Below, piece by piece: positions 12,732-25,060 of a DNA stretch of 64,000 nt. The stretch's first letter is position 1, and each line of letters opens with the position of its first letter. The notes below the pieces were generated by a model. That model had not been told where the DNA came from and did no database searches. It saw only the letters and a list, made by a program, of their open reading frames with translations. The stretch is from Bursaphelenchus xylophilus (taxonomy: Eukaryota; Nematoda; Chromadorea; Rhabditida; Aphelenchoididae). The position numbers and the translations under genes are program-made. The stretch covers positions 12,648,001 through 12,712,000 of the forward strand of contig CAJFCV020000003.1 of assembly GCA_904066235.2 (NCBI GenBank). Direction: 5' to 3'.

Positions 12732-15700
12732 TAGTTTACACATAAGATTATCTTTCCTTACCAAAAGAAGAAAAGCACTAGATGTGATTCTGCTGCTAAA
12801 TTATATAAATCCCATAGGCTATACTGCAGTATACTAAGAGTTTTTGAAGAAGTCAAAGGTCAAAAAATATGCACGTTTGAATATCAGGTCGTCTTAATCT
12901 AAAATTTATGCTGAAAGGGTTACCAAGTATTTCAAAAACAAAGAAAGGAATTATTGAAGAAATTACCGGTCCCAAATTTTGTTAAGGTTACTGTATTTTC
13001 GCAGCCGGAATTAAAACCCAATAAAACGTTAAAAAATTTATCGCTAGTTTAATTCGATTAGTGCTGGCCTAATGGAAGCTCCCAAACTGAGCTCATACGA
13101 TAAAATCTACTTCAATACCAACAAATACGCACCTACCATACCGTAACTAACCCCCATAAGCCGCCCTGCAACGCTTTTTACGCTCGCCAAAACTGTGGGG
13201 GCTAACGAAAAAAATCAGCTGCTGAATGAATGCCCCTTTCCCCAAAAGGAAAGTCGAACCCATCAAACTGAGGCCGTTGATGGAACGGAACGGCTTCGTC
13301 AACAGCGAAAAAAGTGGGAACACTGGACCCAGCGCAGTGTAATAAATATTGGGGCGATTGAAACACGGTCCCGCCGCTTTTTTTGTGCTATAACAATTGA
13401 AAAGCGACGCTTATGACGGGGAACTGAGTTGCTTGGGCTTATGGTTGTAACATCTACAGCCATCCATCTTCGTTTGGAGTAGTTTGTTTGCGCAGTTTCG
13501 GGATTTATTAGACCGTTTTGTGGTTGGACGAAATGTCAAAAGTCTTTTGATTTTTTGAAACCGATGCGTTTTATGGCTTGCGCTTAACTTAATGAATAAA
13601 GGTTTCATCAAAAACGCTGAATACATTTTTACGTCCTTTCACCGTATTTAAAAAAATGTTTTTGGAGACAAAGAAAATGTCAAAAAAAAATATTCGTTTT
13701 TTGAATCGATAAAATTTGTGACATTTCGTCCATAAAATCAAACAGTGCAAAAATTCGAAAAAACAAAGGGTTACCGCGCTCCCAGTTTATTAAGTTTAAA
13801 GTTTCAAATTCAAAAAAAAATCAATAGAATTTGTGACATTTCGTCTATTTCCCAAAATACGGTAGCTTTACAATTTTTGAAAGCTAACATATATGCACTT
13901 AACTAAGCTCTAATAACGATCGAAAAAATTCAATTCCCCGTATAGAATAAACTGAGAAGCCCTCTAACACCAATTATATTACACTCGCTACACCTCCCAA
14001 CCTATCAGCGCCCGCTTGTCTGCCCAAACGAATGACGGCTTAAAAGGTTGAGAGTAGGTAAGGAAAAGAAGGGCTAGCCGTTGAAAAACAGCCTCCGAAA
14101 TGCATGGAGTGTGCAGATTGTTACGGGACGTGAAGAGTTCCACTAAATGGAAGTTCTGGCAGAAAGCCGGGAAGTAAATGTGTTCACTAATCCTTTTTAA
14201 CAGAGTGTTACATCAAGGTGTCTGTGGTTGAAAAGTTGAATAATTTTTTACCTATGTTACAGTATGATAAGCAAAAAAAACAAAATATTTGCTTTTCTTA
14301 CCCTAACCAGCGTTGAAGCGGGGTAAAATGCGGCTCCCGGATAAGAAATTCCTGTAAAAATAATTAATTATTTTTGTAAAACAAAACAAAAAAAGGCAAA
14401 AAAATCACGAAAAAATTTTAAAATACGGGGTTCGCATTTCTTGAATTTTAAACTTTAAAAAAATAATAAAAATTTTAAAGCGAAAAAATAAAGTTTGCAA
14501 TACAAAATGCCTATGCCAAGTTTTGGCAAAAGATGGCATGAAATAATGACTAAGGACATTGAAGAGCATAAAAGCGCGGAGCCAAAAGGGCCAATTAGCG
14601 AGGAAAATGAGAAGACAATAAGAAGGCACCCCATTTAGCCGAGAAAAGACATGCCGCCACACTCAATTGACCTTTCCTTAAGAAAAGTTGCCGGTCAGCG
14701 TGAGTTCATGACATAAAAGCGCATAATTCGGGATGCCTTTTGGGTTACCGTAACCGATTTTTGGAAGGCATTTTTTAAGGTTTTTTTGGATTATATTTTT
14801 TTTTTGCACAGTGCAGTATTTTTCTCACGGAAATTTTGCACGGTGCAATAAAAAATTTTTTTTATTTTTTGCACAGTACAATATAGCAAGCAATAAATTT
14901 TTTGCTGCAAAGTGAAAAGACAGGATGCTCGGATTACTGCATAGTGCGATTTTAATCTTTTTGATGCTTGCACTGTGCAACCGTCAAAATTTTTAAATTC
15001 GCACCGTACAATAATAAAAGTTGAGTTTCGCACAGCGCAACGGATAAAACTCAAAAAAATTGCTTTGCATTGGCAATAAACTATTGAGATTAAAAATCAG
15101 AAAAGACATCAAAAGATATATGAATATATACCAAGCGCAGCAAAGCGGAATAAAATCCCCAAAATTTTTACTTTCGTTTTCTTCGACATTGCGGCGAAAT
15201 GATTTCTCGGAATCCCGAAAACATTTTTCGATAGCCGAAAAACCGCAATTTTGCATATGAAAGGAGAGAAAAACGGATCACCGCGGGGGTCTAATCACTT
15301 CGAGACGAAAAGGTAAATGCATTATAATATCGGATCGAAAAGGGTGAAGAAGTTGGATAAACCAAATCTCAAGAATCCTTAGACGACTATCTACAGATTT
15401 GAGATTAAATTTTTCATCGATTTTTTTGCGAATTTGCGAAAAAACCAAAAAATTTTAAAAATGCAGCTTGCAAAGTTAAATAACGTATTGCCAAAAAATC
15501 GTTTAGACTTGTAAAATACGGCTCCTACTATTGCACTCAGTGTCTTCCCGGCCAAATATTCCGTATTTTTAACTAAAAAATCTCAAAATTCCATTTCTCA
15601 TCAAAATCTCCGCTTTGAAAGTCGCCGAAAATTTGAATAAATTTGACGAAAACGCCGCAGGGGAAGAAGCCGCTGCGTCATAAAACAACCGTCGGATGGG

Positions 15701-18700
15701 TTCTGGGTTCGAGAACGACCTTGGGTTGGGGTGTTGCTTAAGTCTTACTTATTATAACGCGCGCAAATCACGTAATGTCTTGATGGAACTGAGCGAAGAG
15801 AGAGAACTGATCAGAATGGTCGGAAAAATTGTTTCTTCTGCTTGACAAGGAGGTCAATATCGTTGAATATATTGCATTTTTTTCTACAAACGTTGGAGGA
15901 CCGTAAAAACACGATTTTCAAAAATCAATAATTTTTGTGACATTTCGTCAAAAAATTTTTCAAGTTGGGAAAACTGTGGAACTCTAGGCCAAATAAAAAC
16001 TACTGCCAACGAAGTTTTGAAAAACCTGAAAACACTAACATTGGATTTGAAATTTATCATTCTTTGCCACTTTTTTTGATAAAAAAATCAAAAAATGATA
16101 ATTTTCCCCAAAACTTCCGGATCAACTAAAATAAATTTTATTCTAAATATCGCAAAAAGCCGAACCCTATTTCCTCTCCACCCTTATCAAACGCCAATCC
16201 TGATGTTATCAAAAAGTATGATAATCAGACAGATTTATATGTTTGCCTTAAGCTGGAAAAACAGTCTGATCGTGTTGAATATTTTGCATAAATAACCGGA
16301 GAAAAACAGCTACATGTAAACAAACTAGGCGTGATAGAACTGATTAATCGCCAAAATCAATGCGGTTACGTTTGAAAAACAGGATTTTAGATTTTTGAAA
16401 ATGGCACTTGCGAAGAACCGAAATTTTAAAATTGCACTGCGCAAGACGAAAAGCAAGGTAAAATACGGAAATTTCATGACAATTACCTTTTTGTTTCGAC
16501 ATAAATTGAAAAAAATTGAAAATTTTGACCTTGCACAGTGCAAAAATTGAAAAATTTAATTTTACACCGTGCAGAAAAACATCTGGTTCAAAAAATGGCT
16601 TAAGATTAAAAATTGGTGTCCTATCAATGTTGTACAAACCAGCAAGAGCATCTTGTTATAGCAAAGAGTAACGATTTAACACTTACAAAAATCGCCCAGT
16701 GCAATTTTAAAAATTCTAATTTTGCATTGTGCAGCGGCAAAATTCTAAAAAGATGGTGGTTGGCAGTTTAGCACAGTCTCAGTAAGCTTTTCCATAAGCC
16801 GGCTACCCTTTGCCAGCCCTCACTTTACTTCCTCAAAAGCCCCGATCAACTACCGTAACCCTCGGCCCTGGATCGGAGGGACCCAAAAAAAAGAAAGGCG
16901 ATGGCTTGAAAAGGCGGAGGTCGCGCCTCGGAAATGGAGCCATTGAAGACGCGAAGAGCGAGAGAGGGCGATGGCTATGGCTTGTCCGCCGACTTCTTCT
17001 TGTTATTCTCCTTACGCCGGGATCGGTCCCTCCCCACCCCCTTCACTTCATAACCCCTCCATAACCTCGTACCATCACTCCTCCCGACACTCATTCAACG
17101 AATTAAAGGACGTAATACACGAGGTTTCCTCTCTCGCCGACGATCCGCCGCCGTTTTTGCAACAATAAGCTCTCGAATGTACGGTAGGCTCGGTACGCGC
17201 GGATGAATGGTTTTGTCGGTTTTCGTGCGAGATGAGTAATTGTAAAGTAATTGAGAAGAAAATTAGCGATGTTTTCAGGTCAGCAGAAGAGTTTACAGGA
17301 TGAGACCGGGAATTTTGCGGATTTCCGGCCGACTTAAGCCAAGAACGACGAAATTTGGGAAGATTTAGATAGTAAATGATGTTGACAAAAGAGCTTGTTG
17401 AAGTATAAAGCATTCATTTGCAGCAGCTAGGCAGAAAACATGAAAAATTAAAGACATGTTTTGAGATTTTTTGAATTTTCGGGATGCTGATCTCTAGAAC
17501 AATATAAATTGGCAAAATTTCCTATTTTCTTGAAAAAGCTAGGGTAAAAATGTCACGTTTAATGTCTGGAGGCGTATTTTACTGCATGTGGATGCTTAAA
17601 TTGTCCTAAACGAGCAACTATTACTTCAAAAAATAGCAAAAATGTAATCTCTGTCATTTTAAGATCGTATTTCGAATTCGAATTCCAAAATATGCCATTT
17701 AAAGAATGTAAAATATTTTAGATACTATCTGTTTCTCTTCTCAGATCACTTCTGCACTAATAGCCTCTGCTTTTTCAGTTGGCCAAGGCTCAAACACCCG
17801 CTATAACCTCAGGCAATTTGGCCGCCCAAAAAAGGAAATAGCTCTCCAATTTCCTCTCCATATCACAAACCATTTCAACACAACCTAAAATTGATCTCGC
17901 CAGCTAAGTAGCTACCAGTGGCAATACAGTAAACAAGCCTCATGATTTTCCTCGCCCTTCGTTTTAAAGGGCTACCGTAATCCGTGTCCTTGAAGAAGGA
18001 GAAGGAAATTTTGCCCAAAAAGCCGCGACAAGCACAAGGCTCACTCCAAAACTTTGTACATACAATACGATGAATGGCGAGAAGTGCGTGAAAAGGGAGG
18101 TAAAAAGTGGCTTCAAAGGCCGCGCGAGGTCAATGGACGGTTGCGCAATCGAATGGAAAATGATTACAAAGAAGGGAAGGGCGATGTAAGATGGGTATGA
18201 TAGGCTAGAAAAGGTTTGATTATAGCGATTGGAAGATAAATTCACCATCCAAAAGGCGGAAAGTGCGTAAAATGTCAAGAAGCACCCGATTTTGCAAAAT
18301 GCACTGTGCCAGTTCAAAAAATCTCATTTTTCGCAATACCAATTAGAAGCGGCTTTCGTAAAGTAAAATAAGGAAATATACATACTCTTCTATCATTCAC
18401 AATCAAGAAATATACCCTTTCCAGCGATTGCACTGTGCGATAAATTAATTCGTTCATCGCACAGTGCAATTCCATAAAGTTCATTTTTTCGAACTAGAGG
18501 TTAAAAAATCGTTTGAAAATGTAGAATTCGAACTGATTGTATAAGTAGCTGAGTTCTACCATCAGAAATTTTATCACCCACTAATTGCACATTGCGCAAA
18601 AGAAAAAATTTTCGAATGCACAGTGCGGATTACAAAACTTTATTTTTTGCCTTGGGGAAGTAAAACTGAAGTGCGAGCTTTTTTATTACATTAAAGAGGT

Positions 18701-19271
18701 CATAATCTAACTCTTACAGTGGCGAAATACGAAAGAATAAATTTGGATTCAATAAAAACAGAAAATTTTAAGCTGCACAGTGCAGCTTTTAAAATTTAAA
18801 TTCCTTGCACAGTACAAAGAAAAAGTCGAAAATTCGGGATAACAGTTCAAACTACGGCCTTCTTTTACAAGCTTTTAAAATATTTTTTCAAAATATACGT
18901 TATCTGCTCAGTAATACCAAAATTTTCAATCTTCTGCACCGCACCGTGCGAACAAAAAATGAAAATAGCCGATGCTCCGGAAACATAAAAATTTTAGATA
19001 TCATAAGTCAGACCTCATCTTGTACGCCCATTGTCAATAAGAGACAAGCCCGAATGCACAGTAGCTCTCATTTCTCGGGAGGTCGCAAGAATTTCGGAAA
19101 AAATGGAGGCAAGAAAATTGTGGCGAGAGTGGTTTGAAGGTCGTTCTTAAGCCCACTGAACATTCGATAATTGGCCCAAATTGTTTTTGTGCGCTTAGAA
19201 TCGACGGCAACTGACTTTTAGCAACATTTTGAGGAAAAATTTTACGAATCAAAAAAAATCAAATAATCGTC
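12732..19271. other. 6.5-kb gene-free stretch
   Basis: No gene supported on either strand. It contains three copies of TTGTGACATTTCGTC-like words (about 13718, 13832 and 15931), GTAAAATACG at 15511, 16458 and (reverse) 17573, and scattered GCACNGTGC copies at 14800-15040, 16430-16740 and 18300-18960. GC-rich patches at 13190-13400 and 16800-17170 have open frames without domain or exon support. Confidence 0.45.
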
Positions 19272-19275
19272 GGAT

Positions 19276-19630
19276 AGTAGGACCAGCGGCACCCCGATGG
19301 TCCGTCAATCCAAGCTATTCTCGACCGATTCCCCGAGTTTCCCATGATCAACCGCTCTACGTGACAATCCGTTCCGACCGCTCGACTTCGCGCGATTCGG
19401 TGGATCTCATTCATTCAATTGGACTCTCCGGCTCGGTGGACGGTCGACTCCCTCGTCCTCCTCCGACTACCCGAGACCATCCACGTTGTCGTTGTATTGT
19501 GTGCTATCGTGACGTTTGCTGGATAAATATACTTGCTATATCCCAGTTGGCTATTGTAACGTCGATCCGGGCCTTATTCCCCGTTGATCTTATCTAGTTG
19601 CCCTCTACCTCCCGTAGACTAGGCACTACT
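19276..19630 (+). repeat. 5' LTR
   Basis: 355-bp long terminal repeat, AGTAGGACCAGC to GGCACTACT, with a TATA-like GATAAATATA near 19521. It reads the same as the 3' copy. Confidence 0.9.
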
Positions 19631-19650
19631 TGGCGACCACGGCTACACGC
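19631..19650 (+). promoter_or_regulatory. Candidate tRNA primer binding site
   Basis: TGGCGACCACGGC begins directly after the 5' LTR. The TGG start matches the complement of a tRNA CCA end. The tRNA species was not identified. Confidence 0.5.
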
Positions 19651-20353
19651 TCCGACTTTCGGTGAAGTAGACCAGATTGCGAACTTCCACTTTGGTTGAT
19701 CTCGCGCAGAACCTCTTCTGTTTCATACGCCAGAGCCAAGACAAACTTTTTGTCTCGCTCGAACTCGAAATTGACTCCCTTTGGACTATCAATTTCGACC
19801 CGTTTTCTTCGGAATTCGGCGATCCAACTCCCGCTTTCGGCGACTTGGATCAAATTTGAAGTTTTTCACTTCAAAGAATCGTGTTGTCCTCCCAACTTTT
19901 GGTTGGCAACGCAGCAGAAACTCAGTTTCCTGTGTTTGAGAAATTGTGGTACCTTTGTTACCCAATTTCAAACCGATTTCTACCCGAAATCCAACCTTTT
20001 TCTAGGTTTATCGATCAGATACCTAGTATAATATCGGCCTTTCGCAGGTTTTGATAATTTTGCTGTCCCTCATTGAATTTTATTCGTGTTGTGACTTCGT
20101 TTCATCGAAATTACTTGATTTCTATCGTATTTTACGAGGTTATTTTGTATTCGATCGGATTCTCCTTTGCAGAATCTCCGTGTTTTGTCCGTGTCGTGCT
20201 CAAATTTTGTATTTTGAGTTTCAGTTGTTATTTTCAGACAACTAGATCAAGCAGACCGGTCCAAAACGAAGTTGATTGTCTTCCCAGCGGCAAAAACTTC
20301 TCCAAGATCAACAAGTAAGAATTTGATTTTGTGTGTTCTGTCTTTAGATAAAG

Positions 20354-21310
20354 ATGGCTGGCGACAATATGAGTGATATTGGGAAGCTAGCAGAAGCAGT
20401 GGACAGAATTAAGACCACGTTCGCTTCTCTAGACGCTAGGTTAGACCAGGCGGAAGCGGCTGCGGGTGAAAGCGCGACCTTGACCTCCACCATAGCTGCG
20501 GTTCAAGAACAACTCCAAGAGCTCCTCGCTAGCAAACCTCAACCTCAAACGCCGGTTGTCGTCCCTAAACCCGCTATCCCAGCCGATATTACCCCATTTG
20601 CTGCACAGTTTCAGTTGTATAATCTTCAAAGTATCCTCGGAAAGCTGACGGGTCGAGAAAAACCTGCTGATGTCGAAAAATTCTTTATCACTTTTCGCTT
20701 GAATTCGTCGACCCTCACTGCCGTTCAAAGAGAAAGCGTTTTGTTGTCCAAACTCTTTGACTCAGCGTTGAGCCTCTTTGAACGTTCCAGGAGACAACTC
20801 GGAGACGTGCCATTCGATGTTCTACTGGAGGATTTCGAAAGACAAATGAAGAACAGAGTATCTGGGGCCAAGAATTTTACGGCTGACTTCATCAAGCCAC
20901 TAATTCGTCGTCCTGGTATGCCTATCCAAGAGTTTGCAGACAAGGTGTACGACATCACCCTCAAAGCTTTCCCAACTGTCGATGGCCTTACACTTGAAAA
21001 AATGGCAGTTGAGAAGTTCTTGGCTGGAGTCAATAGTCGGGATGTCCAATTGGCATTGTCGTCAGCACGGTGCGTGGACCTGTCCTACCAAGCTATGGTC
21101 AATGTAGCTATCAGAGCAGAATCTGTTCAGTACACCCGTCCTTCCCCTCAACAAGGAATCGGATTTGGAAATCGAGACAATTCTCATCCTCAACAACAGC
21201 TCAATCTCAATCAGAGAGAAGCCCAGGGCAATGATCAAGGTCCTAGAAATTTTTCTGAAAACAACAGGTCCAACGAAGGGAACCAGGGTTTTCAGAGACC
21301 CGGACTGTAA
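20354..21310 (+). CDS. Retrotransposon Gag-like protein
   Basis: 318-residue product beginning MAGDNMSDIGKL. Residues about 10-60 look like a coiled coil (many Ala, Glu and Leu). Residues about 95-260 resemble the capsid region of Ty3/gypsy-type Gag, with FF-FR, a KLFDSAL-type segment and a helical C-terminal part. The tail (about 265-318) is Gln/Asn-rich. It is expected to form the particle that packages element RNA. The frame ends in TAA at 21308, 8 bp before the next ATG; the downstream frame is open upstream of that ATG and corresponds to a -1 shift, so a Gag plus zinc-knuckle fusion by frameshifting is possible. Confidence 0.75.
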   Translation: MAGDNMSDIGKLAEAVDRIKTTFASLDARLDQAEAAAGESATLTSTIAAVQEQLQELLASKPQPQTPVVVPKPAIPADITPFAAQFQLYNLQSILGKLTGREKPADVEKFFITFRLNSSTLTAVQRESVLLSKLFDSALSLFERSRRQLGDVPFDVLLEDFERQMKNRVSGAKNFTADFIKPLIRRPGMPIQEFADKVYDITLKAFPTVDGLTLEKMAVEKFLAGVNSRDVQLALSSARCVDLSYQAMVNVAIRAESVQYTRPSPQQGIGFGNRDNSHPQQQLNLNQREAQGNDQGPRNFSENNRSNEGNQGFQRPGL

Positions 21311-21318
21311 AAGAGCGC

Positions 21319-22845
21319 ATGGTCCCGGGTCATAAAAAGCGCCAGTTGTGTAACTATTGTCACAGAGGCTACCACAATCCAGCTCAGTGCAATGTAAAAG
21401 CTGACCAGGAAAGGAAAAGGATCAGAAAAATTCCGAGTTCTGCCCCGATCAATCTGAATTTGTCTACCCAGAGTCAAAGCGATCCAACAATTTCCCACAT
21501 TGTGTCATACAATCCTCCGATTATACAGAACGCGGACACCGAACCTCAAATTTCTGAAGAAACTTCGGATCTGGACAGTCACCGGTTAGCCACCGAGTCT
21601 TCTCCTTTGGTTATTGAAAGGACTGAAGAAGTTAATAACCTGCCAGAAGAGGAAAGGTACAACGATATCCTTTCAGCTCAGTTAGCGCATTCCGCTGAAT
21701 TTGATCGGCAATTACTCTCGATATCACCCAACATGGATGTTGTCCTTCCACCAAAATTGCTGTCGCAAGATGAAGCGTACAGACAATTTCAACTCCAACA
21801 GCAAGGTGGTTACCTTCAACCAATTCTTCCTCAAATTTCAATCCCTGATCAAGATCAGCTTGTGAATTCAAACGAAGTTCATCTTCCTACTGAACCTTCC
21901 AGTACCGATCGATCTCAGAAAGCGAATATCGATGAGGCTAACTTGGATGCTTATACCGTCAACTTCGTCAAGGGTTTGATCGAGAAATCAGAGCGGAGAA
22001 GGCAAGAACTCGAAGAGGAGAATCTGAGATTCATCCAATCTCAAAATGCTGTGAAAATTAATTTGGAAGAAGAAATTTGGAATTTCGAGACCTTATTTGA
22101 AGAGGACACCCAAGCTTCAGGAGATGGAAAAGAGACCGATTTCACCCCAGACTTGGCTGGAACCGTCTTCTCATCTTGGACCAAAGTCAAGAATGAAAAC
22201 AACGTCGATTTCCCTGACATATTGGAGAATTCTATGTTCAAGTCATGGACTATGAACCAAAAATGGCTGAAGAAAGACATTGTACCTGCGCGTACCGATG
22301 GTTTTGAGTATCTGAAAGACTCATGTTACTTTGATTGGTCCTCTTACAGTGATGCAGATCGCAAAGAGAGAATTTTGGACTCTCGCAATACCGAAAACGC
22401 AACGTCTGCGCCAGCTTTTCGGGGAAAAGGTTGCAAGTTCAAGACAGCTTCCATCAACGAAATTGTGGCTCAAGAAAAGAGTGATTCCAGTTCCGCAAAT
22501 TTCCCTTGGTATTCAAATCGAATTTTGAATGAGAAAGTGGTATCAAGATACCAGAGATCGAGGTTCAATGCGAATGCTCGACCGATCTTTTGGTCAAGCT
22601 TGTTGGTTTACCAATATTTCCTTGAAATTATTGTACCGGTTGCCGTTTATCGTTGCGTCTTGTCGAAGGTATTTGCTTTCTTGGTCCGCGCTTCGACCAT
22701 TTATTTATTTCACACCGATTTGTTGTCAGAACTATGGCACTTCGCGCTTTCAGACACAACACATCCATCTGAAACGCCGAGACGTCGTTTGACGGATAGG
22801 GGGGAGGTTGTAGGGTTATCCAGGTATTGTTTAGGGGCTTTTTAA
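21319..22845 (+). CDS. Zinc-knuckle ORF2 of the retrotransposon
   Basis: 508-residue product. A retroviral-type CCHC knuckle, C-X2-C-X4-H-X4-C, sits at residues about 11-24 (CNYCHRGYHNPAQC) and would bind element RNA. The middle is acidic with a coiled-coil-like stretch of Glu, Arg and Leu near residues 220-250. Near residues 420-475 there is a hydrophobic stretch rich in Ile, Val, Leu and Phe that could be membrane-associated. No protease D-T/S-G triad, reverse transcriptase or integrase motif was found. This region may be a host-derived or degenerate replacement for pol. Confidence 0.6.
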   Translation: MVPGHKKRQLCNYCHRGYHNPAQCNVKADQERKRIRKIPSSAPINLNLSTQSQSDPTISHIVSYNPPIIQNADTEPQISEETSDLDSHRLATESSPLVIERTEEVNNLPEEERYNDILSAQLAHSAEFDRQLLSISPNMDVVLPPKLLSQDEAYRQFQLQQQGGYLQPILPQISIPDQDQLVNSNEVHLPTEPSSTDRSQKANIDEANLDAYTVNFVKGLIEKSERRRQELEEENLRFIQSQNAVKINLEEEIWNFETLFEEDTQASGDGKETDFTPDLAGTVFSSWTKVKNENNVDFPDILENSMFKSWTMNQKWLKKDIVPARTDGFEYLKDSCYFDWSSYSDADRKERILDSRNTENATSAPAFRGKGCKFKTASINEIVAQEKSDSSSANFPWYSNRILNEKVVSRYQRSRFNANARPIFWSSLLVYQYFLEIIVPVAVYRCVLSKVFAFLVRASTIYLFHTDLLSELWHFALSDTTHPSETPRRRLTDRGEVVGLSRYCLGAF

Positions 22846-22887
22846 TTTCATTTATTTTCAGGTTTTGATGTCGGGACGTCATCACAT

Positions 22888-22899
22888 ATGAGGGGGGCG
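22888..22899 (+). promoter_or_regulatory. Polypurine tract
   Basis: Purine run around GAGGGGGGCG immediately before the 3' LTR, in the position expected for priming plus-strand DNA. A second purine run, GATAGGGGGGAGG, lies near 22795. Confidence 0.55.
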
Positions 22900-23254
22900 A
22901 GTAGGACCAGCGGCACCCCGATGGTCCGTCAATCCAAGCTATTCTCGACCGATTCCCCGAGTTTCCCATGATCAACCGCTCTACGTGACAATCCGTTCCG
23001 ACCGCTCGACTTCGCGCGATTCGGTGGATCTCATTCATTCAATTGGACTCTCCGGCTCGGTGGACGGTCGACTCCCTCGTCCTCCTCCGACTACCCGAGA
23101 CCATCCACGTTGTCGTTGTATTGTGTGCTATCGTGACGTTTGCTGGATAAATATACTTGCTATATCCCAGTTGGCTATTGTAACGTCGATCCGGGCCTTA
23201 TTCCCCGTTGATCTTATCTAGTTGCCCTCTACCTCCCGTAGACTAGGCACTACT
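22900..23254 (+). repeat. 3' LTR
   Basis: 355-bp repeat that reads identical to the 5' LTR and is followed by the GGAT target duplication. Confidence 0.9.
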
Positions 23255-23334
23255 GGATTACAATTTTCCGCAAGCTTAGTTAAAAGAAGACTATATCAGA
23301 TTTAAAAATAAAATAATATTTTTTAGGCCATTTT

Positions 23335-23690
23335 TGGAAAATTTTACAAAAAATTACAGTAAACAGAAATATTTTGAAACTTGTACAGTAATTCAAAATC
23401 TCTAAAAATATCTCTCAAAAGCTTTCGTAATCTTTTTCAACCATAAATTTGGTCAAAAAGTTACAGTAACCCCCAAATTCTAAAACCCACCCAAAGATTA
23501 CAGTATCTTCAAAATTCCCAAAACTGTTCCAAAAGCTACGGCAGTTAACCATGATGCTACAGTAACCTTAATATACCGTAAGTTTGGTCAAAAGGTTACT
23601 GTTACCCTCAAATTCCCAAAATCACTTCAAAGGTAACAGTAACCCTGAAAACTAATCCAAAATCTACCAAAAGCCACAGTAATCCTTCAG
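23335..23690. repeat. Cluster of TACAGTAA-type words
   Basis: TTACAGTAAC, GATTACAGTA, CTACAGTAACC, GTTACTGTTACC, GTAACAGTAACC and CACAGTAATCC recur every 30-50 bp. Similar single copies are scattered over the window (for example 35540, 39420 and 38865). This is a low-complexity interspersed repeat, and no gene is present. Confidence 0.6.
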
Positions 23691-24104
23691 AAAAATTCCC
23701 TCGCAAACATTGAGGTAAATGCTTGCGCAAAGTGTGTTAAACCTTTCGCGCTGGGTTGACATGTCAACGGATGTCAACACAAAAGGCCATTACCTTCTTC
23801 CTCCTTCCACGGGTGTCCATTATATTATTTTGTGTGCAAACACGGCCGGACAGTGTCCACAAAAACGAGGAAAAGAATTGGTCTCACTTCTATTGTAGAG
23901 GGTCTCGACAAACACGTGGATCGAGCGATCAGCACTTCCTAATGAGCCAAAGAGATTAGCCGAGTGAGTTGGGGTCAAGTGTAACATAAAGCAATATGAA
24001 TAGCAAGAAATCAATGCAAAGAAAAGAAGTTTTGTGCCTCTACTGCTCGAAAGATGTTGTTTACGCATTAGTTGCTTCATAAAGTGCATGGACATTAGTC
24101 ACGG

Positions 24105-25060
24105 TGCGCACAGTGCACAGAAATTCTCATTTTGCACCGTGCATTTCACCTTTTTTTTTGGTTTTCGTACTGTGCATCGAAATATCGCTGCGACGTAAGC
24201 AAGGGTCTCCAACAACGTATTCCTGGTGCCAGGAATGCACTGTGCAAGACAGAAAAATGTCTATGTACTTTACTAATAAGAGTCATCCAATTTTTACCGA
24301 GTTTTATGTTCGATTTTTTTTGATTATCTTGAATTTTGTATTTTTTTCATAGTCAAGGAATAGTCAATAGCAAGGCGTATTTTACCGGGCTTTTTCCTCG
24401 ACTTGGCTTTTCTTGACCTCCGTCGTGGCGCTTCAAATCCCCATACACTCCCTCCACTCGCCTTGACTAATGACTTTGGTGCGCGGTCCACAAAAGGAAA
24501 TGGAAGAAAGGGGGGACGGTATAAAGGCAACACTTCCGAAAGTACATGAGCAAAAATGGAGAGGAGGGCTTTTGTTCAAATTGGGCAAACATAGGATGTG
24601 GAAGGGGGAAGATCAAGCGAGCAAAATATTATATTAGACTTGATGTTATAAGTAATAAAACAAATATAAATTGGGTAAAATACGATGGAATAAAATTGCA
24701 ATTCTTTTGAAGTTCAATTGAAAATTTAAATTCTAATATCTTTTTAAAAAAGCTGTGCAAAATAAAAAAAAGCTGAGTGCACGGTGCAAAAAATCGGGAG
24801 TCTTTTGTGCACGGTGCGGGCCGTGACAAATGTCTTCCATGTTCCGCACGGTGCGTTTTGAACTTCCACGCTTGTCGCCAATGCACAGTGCATTTTGAAC
24901 TTTTTCCCACGCTTGTCGCCAACGCACAGTGCATTTTTCTCTCTTCGCACACTGCAAACCTCAAAAACCCTTTTGCACTGTGCAAATTCCTGGCGACGCC
25001 GCAGCGATATTTCGATGCACAGTGCGAAACCACAAAAAAAGCTAAACGCACCGTGCAAAA
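24105..25060. repeat. Two clusters of GCACNGTGC palindromes
   Basis: Copies occur at about 24105-24250 and 24777-25060, with all four central bases represented. GTAAAATACG lies between and beside them (24675-24684 and 25317-25326) and its reverse is at 24376. No coding region is supported across 23259-25429. Confidence 0.7.

Larger units (their letters stand above)
19276..23254 (+). mobile_element. Gag-only LTR retrotransposon, probably Ty3-like
   Basis: A 3979-bp element bounded by two 355-bp LTRs that read identical, with a 4-bp target duplication GGAT (19272-19275 and 23255-23258). The LTR ends are AGTAG...CTACT, not the usual TG...CA. Downstream of the left LTR lies a TGG-initiated primer-binding-site candidate; upstream of the right LTR is a purine run ending AGGGGGGCGA. 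It encodes a Gag-like protein and a second frame with a zinc knuckle, but no protease, reverse transcriptase, RNase H or integrase is visible. It must be mobilised in trans. Identical LTRs suggest a young insertion. Confidence 0.9.

Noticed and set aside
17964..18317. 117-codon minus-strand hydrophobic frame
   Set aside because: Hydrophobic character follows from pyrimidine-rich DNA, and there is no convincing start or splice context.
19229..19597. Frame of 122 codons over the 5' LTR
   Set aside because: The same frame recurs in the 3' LTR because the LTRs are identical; it is non-coding LTR sequence.
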